The notes under the pieces were generated by a model that saw only the letters and a program-made list of their open reading frames with translations, made no database searches and was not told the DNA's origin. A program made the position numbers and the translations under genes. A DNA stretch of 14,199 nucleotides from Promethearchaeota archaeon (GTDB lineage: Archaea > Asgardarchaeota > Lokiarchaeia > Sigynarchaeales > SOKP01), in the NCBI GenBank assembly GCA_019894875.1, contig JAGXNR010000077.1:1-14199 (forward strand). Direction: 5' to 3'. This document shows, in pieces, positions 1 through 8,603 of the stretch (its first letter is position 1; every line of letters begins with the position of its first letter).

Positions 1-15
1 AAATAAAATAAAAAC

Positions 16-30
16 AATAATTAAATTATT
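16..30. promoter_or_regulatory. AT-only inverted repeat before the rhamnosidase gene
   Basis: A perfect inverted repeat, AATAATT-A-AATTATT, ends 22 nt before the rhamnosidase ATG. Its centre is about 30 nt from the start codon, where an archaeal TATA element or an overlapping operator would be expected. The sequence is entirely A/T in an A/T-rich spacer, so chance is a real alternative. Confidence 0.25.
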
Positions 31-52
31 GATTACATATTAGGTAGTAATT

Positions 53-2767
53 ATGATAAAGCCACCCTATCATTTAAGATGTGAATATCTTGAAAATCCA
101 ATTGAAATAGATACACCATTACCGCGATTTTCATGGGTTTTAGAACATGAGCAAAGGAATCAATCTCAATCAGCTTATCAAATTATTGTGTCTTCAGAAA
201 AAATCCTCTCGAATTCAGATGAGGGGGATCTGTGGGATACCGGAAAAGTTAGTTCCGAAAATAATGTGAATATAGAATACAATGGAAGAGTTTTGCAAAG
301 TAGCAGCATGTATTATTGGCGAGTAAAATGGTGGGATAAATCTGATTCAGAAAGTAATTTTAGTGAAGCATCTTCTTTTGGAACGGCACTTTTAGAGGAA
401 TCTGATTGGAAAGCAAAATGGATTAGTAAAAAAGAATTTATAAACTTAGATTCGAGAAGAGAGCTACAATACAGATCTCAAGAACGTGATTTTATGGGGA
501 GATTACTAGATAGAGATTTCAATGAAGTGCATGCAATCTACCTAAGAAAAGAGTTTACTCTCGAAAAGATAATTAAAACTGCTGAAATTTATATTTGTGG
601 ATTGGGTTATCATGAACTGAGAATAAATGGGAAACGTATAGGCGACCGAGTATTAGAACCCGCTCAAACGGATTACAACAAAATCGCTCTTTATTCAACC
701 TATGATATAACGTCTTATTTAGAAAATAATAACGCTATAGGAGTAATACTGGGGAACGGACGTTGTGTGGAACATTATGGGTATGATTATCCAAAATTAA
801 TAGTCCAAATTCATCTTCATTATAATGATGGAACTAGTTCAGTTATAATTTCAGACAATAGTTGGAAGCTGTCCAACGGTCCAATAATGGAGAACGGTAT
901 ATATCATGGTGAGAAGTATGATGCTCGATTAGAAATACCGGGATGGGATAAACCAAATTTTGAGGATAAAGAATGGGAAAATGCAACAGTGGTTAAGGGT
1001 CATAAACTCGCGTCTCAACTAATGCAACCAATTAAAATTACAAAAATCTTGAAACCACAGCAATTAAAAAGTCCTCAAGCTGGGATGTATGTATTTGATT
1101 TTGGTCAAAATTTCACGGGATTTGTTCGTATAAAAGTTCAGGGACCTAAAGGATGTAAGATCAAACTGAGATTTGCAGAAATTTTAGATGAAGTGGGTAT
1201 GTTAAATACTGCTACTAATGGAAATGCTCCTGCTACCGACATATATATCTTGAAAGGAGAAGGAGAAGAAATTTATACTCCTCATTTTACATACCATGGC
1301 TTTAGATATGTAGAATTAACGGGATTCCCGGGAGTTCCTACAATAGAAACTATTGAAGGATTATTTTTTCATAGTGATGTCCCGAAAATTGGAGATTTCT
1401 TTTGTTCGAATGATCTACTCAATAAGATCCATTCTAACATAATATGGGGCCAATTAAGCAATTTAATGAGTATTCCTACAGATTGCCCTCAGAGAGACGA
1501 ACGACATGGGTGGATGGGTGATGCTCAATTGGTGACTGAAGAAGCTATGATGAATTTTGATATGGCACAATTCTATACTAATTATCTAAGAAATATTCAA
1601 GTATGTCAGATGAATGATGGAAGTTTATCTGATGTTGTTCCTCCGTATTGGCCAATATACCCCGCTGATCCTGCATGGGGTACGGCATATATCACTATTG
1701 CGTGGTATATGTATTGGTATTATAATGATATTAAGATTCTCAAGGAATATTACGAATCAATGAAACTATATGTAGATTTTCTTTCAAATTCTGCTGAGGA
1801 AAATATTTCTCTTCTAGGTAGGTACGGGGATTGGTGTCCACCATCAAGTATCGCTTCGAAAAGAACTCCAGTAGAGCTCGTTTCTACTTGGTATTATTAT
1901 CATGACACATTTTTATTTTCAAAAATTGCAAAGATTTTAGGATTTGAAGAAGATTTTGACTATTATTCTAAAAAAGCAGAAGAAATCAAAAATGATTTTA
2001 ACAAGAATTTTCTAATACGTACTTACAAATACATTAAAGTCTCACCTGTTGATAGAGCAATCAGTCAAACATCTAACGCATTACCATTATATCTAAATAT
2101 GGTTCCAGAAGATAAGGAAAAGGAGGTATTGTTATATCTTATAGAAGCAATAAAAGGTCATTACGATTATCATAATGATGCGGGAATTGTTGGAACGAGA
2201 TACATCTTTGAAGTGTTGACAAATAATGGATATCCTGAAATTGCATACAAGATGATCAAACAAACGAGTTTTCCGGGATATGGATATATGATAAAAGAAG
2301 GAGCAACAACACTTTGGGAACGATGGGAAAAACTTGAAAGCTCAGGGATGAATTCACACAATCATATCATGCTTGGATCTGTAGATACGTGGTTTTACAA
2401 AACCTTAGCGGGAATTAAATCTCTGGAACCTTGTTGGAACACCTTGCAAATAAAACCATACATTCCAAATGACATGGATTATGCAACCGCGAGTATAGAA
2501 ACTATTAAAGGTAGAATATATAGTGCTTGGGAAAAAATTGGAAATAAATTAGTTATAACACTAGAAATTCCGGTAGGTATTAACGCTGAGTCATGGATAC
2601 CAATTAAAGATATCAAAAGTGAAATAAGAGAAGGAGATACCTTAATATGGAAGGATGGGGAAAAAACTCCACAACATGGAGATATAGAATTTAAAGAATT
2701 AAAGGAAAATAGCGTTGTATTAAGCTTGGGATCGGGATATTATAAATTCAGTATAAAAAATTCCTGA
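53..2767 (+). CDS. alpha-L-rhamnosidase, glycoside hydrolase family 78
   Basis: Hydrolyses terminal alpha-L-rhamnose from glycans or glycosides. The 904-residue length and domain order fit GH78: an N-terminal Ig/fibronectin-like domain (about residues 6-112), a rhamnosidase N domain (about 160-320), a beta-sandwich domain (about 330-435), the (alpha/alpha)6 catalytic barrel (about 440-790) and a C-terminal beta-domain. The signature DCPQRDERHGWMGD lies at 477-490, where the family's general acid sits (E483 is the likely residue). A second conserved motif, GATTLWERW (750-758), contains E756, the likely general base. There is no signal peptide or membrane segment, so the enzyme should be cytosolic. 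The ATG has a weak AGGTAG six nt upstream. It is the only + strand sugar gene and converges on the fucose operon with a 33-nt gap, so it is transcribed separately. No rhamnose isomerase, kinase or aldolase is in the window. Family assignment is secure; the natural glycan is unknown. Confidence 0.95.
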   Translation: MIKPPYHLRCEYLENPIEIDTPLPRFSWVLEHEQRNQSQSAYQIIVSSEKILSNSDEGDLWDTGKVSSENNVNIEYNGRVLQSSSMYYWRVKWWDKSDSESNFSEASSFGTALLEESDWKAKWISKKEFINLDSRRELQYRSQERDFMGRLLDRDFNEVHAIYLRKEFTLEKIIKTAEIYICGLGYHELRINGKRIGDRVLEPAQTDYNKIALYSTYDITSYLENNNAIGVILGNGRCVEHYGYDYPKLIVQIHLHYNDGTSSVIISDNSWKLSNGPIMENGIYHGEKYDARLEIPGWDKPNFEDKEWENATVVKGHKLASQLMQPIKITKILKPQQLKSPQAGMYVFDFGQNFTGFVRIKVQGPKGCKIKLRFAEILDEVGMLNTATNGNAPATDIYILKGEGEEIYTPHFTYHGFRYVELTGFPGVPTIETIEGLFFHSDVPKIGDFFCSNDLLNKIHSNIIWGQLSNLMSIPTDCPQRDERHGWMGDAQLVTEEAMMNFDMAQFYTNYLRNIQVCQMNDGSLSDVVPPYWPIYPADPAWGTAYITIAWYMYWYYNDIKILKEYYESMKLYVDFLSNSAEENISLLGRYGDWCPPSSIASKRTPVELVSTWYYYHDTFLFSKIAKILGFEEDFDYYSKKAEEIKNDFNKNFLIRTYKYIKVSPVDRAISQTSNALPLYLNMVPEDKEKEVLLYLIEAIKGHYDYHNDAGIVGTRYIFEVLTNNGYPEIAYKMIKQTSFPGYGYMIKEGATTLWERWEKLESSGMNSHNHIMLGSVDTWFYKTLAGIKSLEPCWNTLQIKPYIPNDMDYATASIETIKGRIYSAWEKIGNKLVITLEIPVGINAESWIPIKDIKSEIREGDTLIWKDGEKTPQHGDIEFKELKENSVVLSLGSGYYKFSIKNS

Positions 2768-2800
2768 TTTATTACTGCGTTTGGATCATTTCTTATTTAT

Positions 2801-3835
2801 CTAATTTTTAACTGCTTGAAATAGAGCTTCAATATTTTCTGGGGGAATATCAGGGAGAATCGCCTCATGACTAGGTGATATAATTAATCCTGTTGGGAAT
2901 ATTTTTTTCAATTCAATTACTTTTTCCTTAACTTGATCAGGAGTACCAAATACTAGTAATTCTTGAGCATCCACCCCACCACAAAATGATACCTTTTTAA
3001 AAAAATGTTCCTTCAATTTTTTTGGCACCATATCTACTGCTAATGCTTGAATAGGATGGATTGCATGAACGCCCAGCTTTATTAATTCAGGAATAGCCTC
3101 AAAAATAGAACCGCAAGAATGATAAATTACTTTTAAACCATAACTTTTCGCTTGATTGACAATTTTTTTTGCTCCGGGCATTGCGAATTTGCTAATAAGT
3201 TCAGGGGAAAGCATTAAACGTTTTTGACCACCAAAATCATTTCCAATGAGAACCGCTTCAACTTTGCCTTTAGTCGCTTCGTAAAATATTTTATTAGCTT
3301 TTAAATAAAAGTCAATGATTCTATTATGAACTTTATTAAAAATCTCCGGTCGCTTGAGCATATTTATAAAGGCTTTTTCCATTCCAAAAGCAGAATAAAT
3401 ATCTTGGAAGTGAGCTGACCAAAGTACCCCCATTACAGCGTAATCTCCTGGTACAGCTTCTACAACCCTTTTGCATTCATCAGGATCAATATGATCTGCA
3501 GGATCAGGCCAATCAAAAGCATCAACATCATCTTTTATGGCGTCTTTGTAATCTTCGAAAAAACCAGGTGCTGTCAAAGTTCTTGTTTCCATGGATTGAC
3601 CCCCTTTTGAGAAATTAAAGGCCATAGCAATATGATTATTTGGGGGGTCATTATATGGTATATCAACTTCCCAAATATCTGTATCTATTTTTAACTTCAA
3701 TTCTTGCAGAGTGTTAACTTGAAAATACTTAAACAAGTTATCATATGCACTTGGGACAGGCATCCCTAACCAACAAGCTGGTCGATCCACCGGTTTCTGT
3801 TCTATCGTTGCTAAAAATCTTTCTTTATGGTTCAC
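2801..3835 (-). CDS. uroporphyrinogen decarboxylase (URO-D) superfamily protein, possible zinc-dependent methyltransferase
   Basis: A 344-residue TIM-barrel protein of the URO-D/MtaA superfamily. The N-terminus (NHKERFLATIEQKPVDRP) and the C-terminal SPSH...PDIPPENI block (320-335) are typical of this group rather than of true HemE. H239 and C241 in HSC, with C285 in FCGGVDAQ, form an H-x-C...C set like the zinc site of MtaA-type corrinoid methyltransferases; this assignment is inference. It starts at GTG (3833-3835), supported by AGGGG six nt upstream; no ATG fits the conserved N-terminus. It is the last gene of the seven-gene run, 18 nt after a fucosidase. No heme genes or corrinoid protein lie nearby, so heme synthesis is unlikely. 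URO-D-like genes of unknown role also occur in bacterial sugar-degradation clusters. One possibility is demethylation of O-methylated deoxysugars, but the substrate cannot be read from sequence. Confidence 0.85.
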   Translation of the reverse strand: MNHKERFLATIEQKPVDRPACWLGMPVPSAYDNLFKYFQVNTLQELKLKIDTDIWEVDIPYNDPPNNHIAMAFNFSKGGQSMETRTLTAPGFFEDYKDAIKDDVDAFDWPDPADHIDPDECKRVVEAVPGDYAVMGVLWSAHFQDIYSAFGMEKAFINMLKRPEIFNKVHNRIIDFYLKANKIFYEATKGKVEAVLIGNDFGGQKRLMLSPELISKFAMPGAKKIVNQAKSYGLKVIYHSCGSIFEAIPELIKLGVHAIHPIQALAVDMVPKKLKEHFFKKVSFCGGVDAQELLVFGTPDQVKEKVIELKKIFPTGLIISPSHEAILPDIPPENIEALFQAVKN

Positions 3836-3841
3836 CGGATA

Positions 3842-3846
3842 CCCCT
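3842..3846 (-). promoter_or_regulatory. ribosome binding site deciding a GTG start
   Basis: On the minus strand AGGGG lies six nt before the GTG at 3835-3833. It supports this non-ATG codon as the start of the URO-D-family gene and indicates Shine-Dalgarno initiation inside the operon. Confidence 0.5.
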
Positions 3847-3853
3847 AGTGTAT

Positions 3854-5239
3854 TTAATCTGTATTATTCAAAGATAATTCTATTTTAAAGGAAATTGCAT
3901 GTGAATCTTTAATTTTTTTAGGTATTCTAATAATTAAATTATTACTTTCTATTCTCCATTTTAAGTTTTCTTCAACGCCAAGTAGATTTATTTTGGAAAT
4001 TTCCCTTATCTCAAGATTTTTTATACCAATTTCATCTTTTTCTGGTTTACCCATGAGTATTACATAGAGATTGTTTTCTTTTTGTGTAAATCTTACAGGA
4101 ATGTCCTCCGTAGTAATACTCTCAGCACGAATCCAAGGTCTAGTTCCGAAAATAGCGTCCCCATTCACTTCTAACCATTTGCCAAGTTCAGTTAAACGTT
4201 TTTCTTGAATTTCAGGAATTTTTCCATCAGCATTAGGACCCACATTTAGTAAAAGATTGCCATTTTTACTCACAATATCAATTAATAAGTAAATTAGATC
4301 CTTTGATGACATGTAATCTTCTTCAGATTCAAATTGATTGTATCCAAAGGAATTACCTATTCCCCTGCATGTTTCCCATTTTCTTTTCTTTATTTCTTTA
4401 AAAACCCTATACTCAGGTGTTGTAAAATCCTTATGTCTTATCAAAAGAAATTTATTTTCTTCAGGAAGCCATTGATTCCATCTATCATTTACTACACCAT
4501 CAGGAAATTGATTATAATAATCAGCAAAAATTTTATATGGATTTTTCCCCATGGGAAATCCCATATCACTCCATAAAATTTTAGGTTGATATCTGTCAAT
4601 TAGCTCATACCAATGATTAGTCACATATTCTGCATATTCTGAAGTTTGAACATAATGTTTGTTAAAGCTGAGAGTATCTTTTATGGGGAAAAGATTAAAT
4701 GACCAATCCCAAGCACTGGAATAATAAAAGCCCATATTCATTCCTTCCTGTTTGACAGCACTTGTAAGTTCCCCCACAATATCTCTGCTAGCAATATAAT
4801 TTTCTTTGTTTGGATTAGGATATTTACTTGGCCATAAAAGGAAACCATCGCAATGTTTTGTCGTAAGTACTACATATTTTGCTCCAATCTTTTTGAAGAG
4901 TTTTGCCCATTCTTTGGATTTCCATTTCTTAATATGTTCATTGAAAATTGGGACAAAATCATCATATGAAAACTCCTTTCCATATGTTTTGGTATGATAT
5001 TCTTGAGTAGGGCTATCAGGGATTCTAAGTGTATTAAGATACCATTCAGCATAAGGATTATTCCTAAAATATTCCTCTACTCCCATTTTTTGACCTACTT
5101 CGACGATATTCATCCCCGTAACTGCAAATGCAGGTACTGAAAAAAGCCCCCAATGAATAAAAATGCCTAATTTTGCATCATTATACCATTCGGGTACATC
5201 ATGTTTACGTATAGACTCTGTATCAGCAGTATATTTCAT
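3854..5239 (-). CDS. alpha-L-fucosidase, glycoside hydrolase family 29 (copy 2)
   Basis: Retaining exo-alpha-L-fucosidase releasing L-fucose from oligosaccharides. The 461 residues match the Thermotoga-type GH29 architecture: a TIM barrel to about residue 355, then a C-terminal beta-sandwich. Visible landmarks are IFIHWG (26-31), TKHCDGF (127-133), the nucleophile D225 in LWSDMG, the probable acid/base E276 in FTTPEY, and NGNLLLNVGP (326-335). No signal peptide is present, so it probably acts in the cytosol. ATG at 5239 is preceded by GAGGT seven nt upstream. It lies 33 nt after the other fucosidase and 18 nt before the URO-D gene. It is a clear tandem paralogue of the upstream gene, sharing the same start pattern (MKY.A..ESI.KH.VPEW), but lacks that copy's loop insertion. 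The pair probably arose by duplication and may differ in linkage preference, which cannot be decided here. Confidence 0.95.
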   Translation of the reverse strand: MKYTADTESIRKHDVPEWYNDAKLGIFIHWGLFSVPAFAVTGMNIVEVGQKMGVEEYFRNNPYAEWYLNTLRIPDSPTQEYHTKTYGKEFSYDDFVPIFNEHIKKWKSKEWAKLFKKIGAKYVVLTTKHCDGFLLWPSKYPNPNKENYIASRDIVGELTSAVKQEGMNMGFYYSSAWDWSFNLFPIKDTLSFNKHYVQTSEYAEYVTNHWYELIDRYQPKILWSDMGFPMGKNPYKIFADYYNQFPDGVVNDRWNQWLPEENKFLLIRHKDFTTPEYRVFKEIKKRKWETCRGIGNSFGYNQFESEEDYMSSKDLIYLLIDIVSKNGNLLLNVGPNADGKIPEIQEKRLTELGKWLEVNGDAIFGTRPWIRAESITTEDIPVRFTQKENNLYVILMGKPEKDEIGIKNLEIREISKINLLGVEENLKWRIESNNLIIRIPKKIKDSHAISFKIELSLNNTD

Positions 5240-5246
5240 AAAACTT

Positions 5247-5251
5247 ACCTC
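5247..5251 (-). promoter_or_regulatory. Shine-Dalgarno site of fucosidase copy 2
   Basis: GAGGT on the minus strand, seven nt before the ATG at 5239. It is the clearest ribosome binding site in the window. The remaining gap to the upstream fucosidase stop is A/T-only and could also contain a weak internal TATA box. Confidence 0.55.
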
Positions 5252-5272
5252 AATATTATATTTTATTTATAT

Positions 5273-6724
5273 TTAGGATGTAGGTTTAGGCATAAGCTTG
5301 AGTACATACACGGGAGAATCCTTAAAATTCTCAGGAAATATAATTTGAAGATTTTCTCCTACTTGATTCCAATCTAAATTCTTATCTTGACCTAATAATT
5401 GAATTTTAGTTTCATTATCAATTTTTAATGATTTAATGATAATTTCATTCTTTTTAGGTTTATCTAACAGATGGATAAAAAACTCATCATTTTTCTGAGT
5501 GTATCTTATTTCATTATTATCTATCGTTTTTCCCTCAGCTTTAATCCATGGTCGAGTTCCATATATAGCTTCTCCGTTTATTTCTAACCATTTCCCAAAT
5601 TCACGTAAGATTTTTTCTTGAATTTTTGGAATAGTCCCATCTGCCATTGGTCCCACATTTAGTAAAAGATTTCCATTTTTACTAACAATATCGACAAACA
5701 TTTTGATGAGTTCTTCTGATTTTATATAATCATCCTCAGTTTCATATTGATTATAGCCGAAAGAATTTCCAATTCCGCGACAAGTCTCCCATTTAGTTTT
5801 AAAGATGGTATTAATAGAAGTATATTCAGGGGTTATAAAATCATAATGTAAAAATCTAGAGGTTCCATTTTCTCCTTTTTCTTTTGGTGTCATTGCTTGT
5901 TTAATATTATCTCTAAGAGTATCTTCAGATAGAGTATTAAGACTTTTTCTCACTTGTTCTGGAATTTGAATCCAGCGATTGTTAATTACACCATCAGGAT
6001 GCTTATTATAAAAGTAAGAAAATATTTCATTGAGATTAACACCTGGGGGATATCCAATATCATTCCATAAAATTATCGGTTCATAACGGTCAATTAATTC
6101 ATACCAATGATTATTAGCATATTCAACGTATTCTGGAGTTGTATTCCCATTTGTGAGAAAACTTTTTGTATCTGTAATTGGATTGGGATTAAAAGACCAA
6201 TCGAGGCTGCCAGAATAGTAAAAACCCATTTTTAATCCTTTTTCTTTAACTGCTTTAGTAAGTTCACCAACAATATCTCTGTTAGCACAAAACTCTTTTT
6301 TTCTTGGGTTAGGATATTTACTTGGCCAAAGAAGAAATCCATCATGATGCTTTGTACCTAGAACAACATATTTTGCGCCCACTTTATTAAATAATTCTAC
6401 CCATTCAATGGGATCCCAGCTATTAATTGCATCATTAAAAATTGGGACAATTTCATCGTAATGGAATTGCTTCCCATAAGTTTTAATATGATATTTTTCT
6501 GTAGGACTTCCCGTAATTCTAAGTGAATTCAAATACCATTCTGCGTATGGATTATTAGCATAGTGATCCACAGATTCCACAGAATTTATGAATCTTCTGT
6601 GTGTAACAGCGAAAGCTGGTACGGAATAAAGTCCCCAATGAATGAAAATTCCGAATTTTGCATCGTGAAACCATTCTGGTACTTTATGTTTTTGAATAGA
6701 TTCTAAAGTTGCTTTATATTTCAT
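5273..6724 (-). CDS. alpha-L-fucosidase, glycoside hydrolase family 29 (copy 1)
   Basis: Retaining alpha-L-fucosidase of 483 residues. It carries IFIHWG (26-31), TKHHDGF (124-130), nucleophile D222 in LWNDIG, probable acid/base E300 in FITPEY, and NGNLLLNVGP (350-359), followed by the C-terminal beta-sandwich. There is no signal peptide. The distance between nucleophile and acid/base is 78 residues, against 51 in the downstream paralogue and 42 in Thermotoga maritima fucosidase. An extra charged stretch around residues 256-290 accounts for most of this and lies in a loop near the active site, so it may change substrate choice. The ATG at 6724 has GAAGGGT upstream, ending six nt away. It follows the fucose isomerase stop by 15 nt, tying fucose release directly to fucose isomerisation. 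Family identity is very secure. Confidence 0.95.
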   Translation of the reverse strand: MKYKATLESIQKHKVPEWFHDAKFGIFIHWGLYSVPAFAVTHRRFINSVESVDHYANNPYAEWYLNSLRITGSPTEKYHIKTYGKQFHYDEIVPIFNDAINSWDPIEWVELFNKVGAKYVVLGTKHHDGFLLWPSKYPNPRKKEFCANRDIVGELTKAVKEKGLKMGFYYSGSLDWSFNPNPITDTKSFLTNGNTTPEYVEYANNHWYELIDRYEPIILWNDIGYPPGVNLNEIFSYFYNKHPDGVINNRWIQIPEQVRKSLNTLSEDTLRDNIKQAMTPKEKGENGTSRFLHYDFITPEYTSINTIFKTKWETCRGIGNSFGYNQYETEDDYIKSEELIKMFVDIVSKNGNLLLNVGPMADGTIPKIQEKILREFGKWLEINGEAIYGTRPWIKAEGKTIDNNEIRYTQKNDEFFIHLLDKPKKNEIIIKSLKIDNETKIQLLGQDKNLDWNQVGENLQIIFPENFKDSPVYVLKLMPKPTS

Positions 6725-6739
6725 GATAATACCCTTCTA

Positions 6740-8551
6740 TTATTTTTTTCCATATAATGGTCCAAAGTTAGCACAAGCACGAAAATCTGCGCTTTCCAAA
6801 TTTTTGGTACCAAATGCATTCCATGTACTAGGTCTGAAAATCACATCATCGGGAATATTGTGCATACTTACAGGAATTCTTAACATTGACGCAAGTGTGA
6901 TTAAATCAGAACCGATATGGCCATAACATAACGAGCCATGATTAGCGCCCCAGCTGTTCATGACATCATAAACTGTTCTAAATACTCCTTCACCTGTTAA
7001 CCTTGGTACAAACCAAGTTGTCGGCCATGTATTGTTGGTTCGATCGTCTAAAATTCTATGAATTTCTTCTGGAATATTTATCGCCCATCCTTCTGCTAAT
7101 TGAAGTACTAACCCAAGACCTTTAATAATATTTACACGGGAAAGTGTCATTGGCATTTCTCCTTTGGTGAGAAAATTAGAAGAAAAACCACCACCACGGA
7201 AATATTCATAAACTGCACGATCCCATTTAGTTGCTGATAAGCAATTCTCAACCTCATCCTCAGTAATTTGCCAGAAAGGTTTTAATACGGGCTTCCCATT
7301 GATTTTTTGTTGCCCTGTACCATCCATCGTAGCGGAACCTGAATTAATTAGGTGAATTAATCCATTTTCAGCCTTACCAATCAAATTTGTCCCAGTAACA
7401 CGTTTAACTGCTTCTGGGCTCCAATAAGTTCTCATATCCGCAAAAATCTGGGAGGTTTGAGTTAAAAGGTGCCCAAATAACATTGTTATTCCATTTAAAG
7501 CATCGTTTTCAGTTGCTATAATATATGGTTGTCTAATTCCATTCCAATCGAATGAACTGTTTAAAAGAGATTCCATAAAATCACCGTTTGGCATAAAATC
7601 CGTCCAGTGACGTTGTCCCTGGAAACCCGCTGCGATAGCATTATGACCCAGTGATTCTTCACCAAATCCTAATTCTTTTAAATTACGATTACCAATCATA
7701 AGATCCCTGCAAATCATCGTCATTTTGACTACTATTTCCCATTCTTTTTCCTTTCGTTCTACCGATTTTTGTACTTCTAGTGGATTTGTATCTTTTCCTT
7801 CCTTGCATTTTTCTCTAACCCATTTTATAGCTTTACTGTATTCTTCTTTATCATAGATATCTAGTGTTAATCTCCGTGTAACTTCGGACATATCAACATA
7901 TTCATTTCTCATCCCCAGATAATCTTGAAAATAATTTTCTTGGACAATTGAACCCGCAATCCCCATTGAGACTCCACCAATAGATAGGTAAGACTTTCCC
8001 CTCATCCATGCTACAGCGAGTCCTGCTTTTGTAAATCGTAGAAGTTTTTCTTTTACATCTTCAGGAATACTTGTGTCATCTTCATCTTGAACGTCTTTTC
8101 CATATATGCCAAATGCGGGTAATCCTTTCTGAGAGTGAGCGGCTAAAACTGCTGCAAGATATACAGCACCTGGTCTTTCAGTCCCGTTGAAACCCCAGAC
8201 TGCTTTAGGAATATACGGATCCATATCCATCGTTTCAGATCCATAACACCAACAAGGGGTAACGGTTATAGATAATCCTACGTTTTCTTTTTTGAATTTA
8301 TCAGCACATAATGCAGCTTGGGCAACACCACCTATTGTAGAATCTGCGATAACACATTCAACAGTCATACCATTTGGGTGTTTTAAGTTTTGAGATATTA
8401 AATCCGTAACTGCTTTTACCATCCCCATCGTTTGGTCTTCTAAAGATTCTCTTACCCCTTTTTCCCTACCATCAATTGTCGGACGGATACCTACTTTTGG
8501 TATCGATCCTTTTAATCTTTTTACCCCAATATGCTTTTCCAAATTTACCAC
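6740..8551 (-). CDS. fucI: L-fucose isomerase
   Basis: Converts L-fucose to L-fuculose (the family also takes D-arabinose) in the cytosol with Mn2+. The protein follows E. coli FucI almost end to end: IRPTIDGRE near the N-terminus, the [17 protein letters not shown] block (97-112), [16 protein letters not shown] (119-134) and [10 protein letters not shown] (451-460). The metal-site residues equivalent to E. coli E337, D361 and H528 are E348 (ATEND), D372 (FADMRTYW) and H538 (WGANHG). Length is 603 residues against 591, the excess mostly a short N-terminal extension. The start is GTG at 8551 because a stop codon lies two codons upstream. An alternative TTG at 8542 has GGTG six nt before it and would remove three residues. 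A TATA-like box about 25 nt upstream suggests a leaderless message from an internal promoter. It lies between aldolase and fucosidase genes. Such close similarity to bacterial FucI suggests transfer if the host is archaeal. Confidence 0.97.
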   Translation of the reverse strand: MVNLEKHIGVKRLKGSIPKVGIRPTIDGREKGVRESLEDQTMGMVKAVTDLISQNLKHPNGMTVECVIADSTIGGVAQAALCADKFKKENVGLSITVTPCWCYGSETMDMDPYIPKAVWGFNGTERPGAVYLAAVLAAHSQKGLPAFGIYGKDVQDEDDTSIPEDVKEKLLRFTKAGLAVAWMRGKSYLSIGGVSMGIAGSIVQENYFQDYLGMRNEYVDMSEVTRRLTLDIYDKEEYSKAIKWVREKCKEGKDTNPLEVQKSVERKEKEWEIVVKMTMICRDLMIGNRNLKELGFGEESLGHNAIAAGFQGQRHWTDFMPNGDFMESLLNSSFDWNGIRQPYIIATENDALNGITMLFGHLLTQTSQIFADMRTYWSPEAVKRVTGTNLIGKAENGLIHLINSGSATMDGTGQQKINGKPVLKPFWQITEDEVENCLSATKWDRAVYEYFRGGGFSSNFLTKGEMPMTLSRVNIIKGLGLVLQLAEGWAINIPEEIHRILDDRTNNTWPTTWFVPRLTGEGVFRTVYDVMNSWGANHGSLCYGHIGSDLITLASMLRIPVSMHNIPDDVIFRPSTWNAFGTKNLESADFRACANFGPLYGKK

Positions 8552-8569
8552 CAGCTATTTGATTTTACT

Positions 8570-8581
8570 TATTTTATATTA
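8570..8581 (-). promoter_or_regulatory. possible TATA box of an internal fucI promoter
   Basis: Minus-strand TAATATAAAATA is centred about 25 nt before the fucI GTG, in the 52-nt gap after the aldolase gene, the largest gap in the operon. No Shine-Dalgarno precedes the GTG, so transcription starting at or next to the start codon (leaderless) would fit. The A/T-rich background makes this tentative. Confidence 0.3.
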
Positions 8582-8603
8582 AATTTTAAATATTAAATGA
8601 GTA

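Noticed and set aside
2801..3835. Annotation as HemE, uroporphyrinogen decarboxylase of heme synthesis.
   Set aside because: The N- and C-terminal signatures are those of the broader URO-D/MtaA-like group and no tetrapyrrole genes are nearby.
4334..4576. A + strand open frame of 80 codons opposite fucosidase copy 2.
   Set aside because: It lies entirely within a gene with intact catalytic motifs on the other strand, and its translation resembles no protein family.
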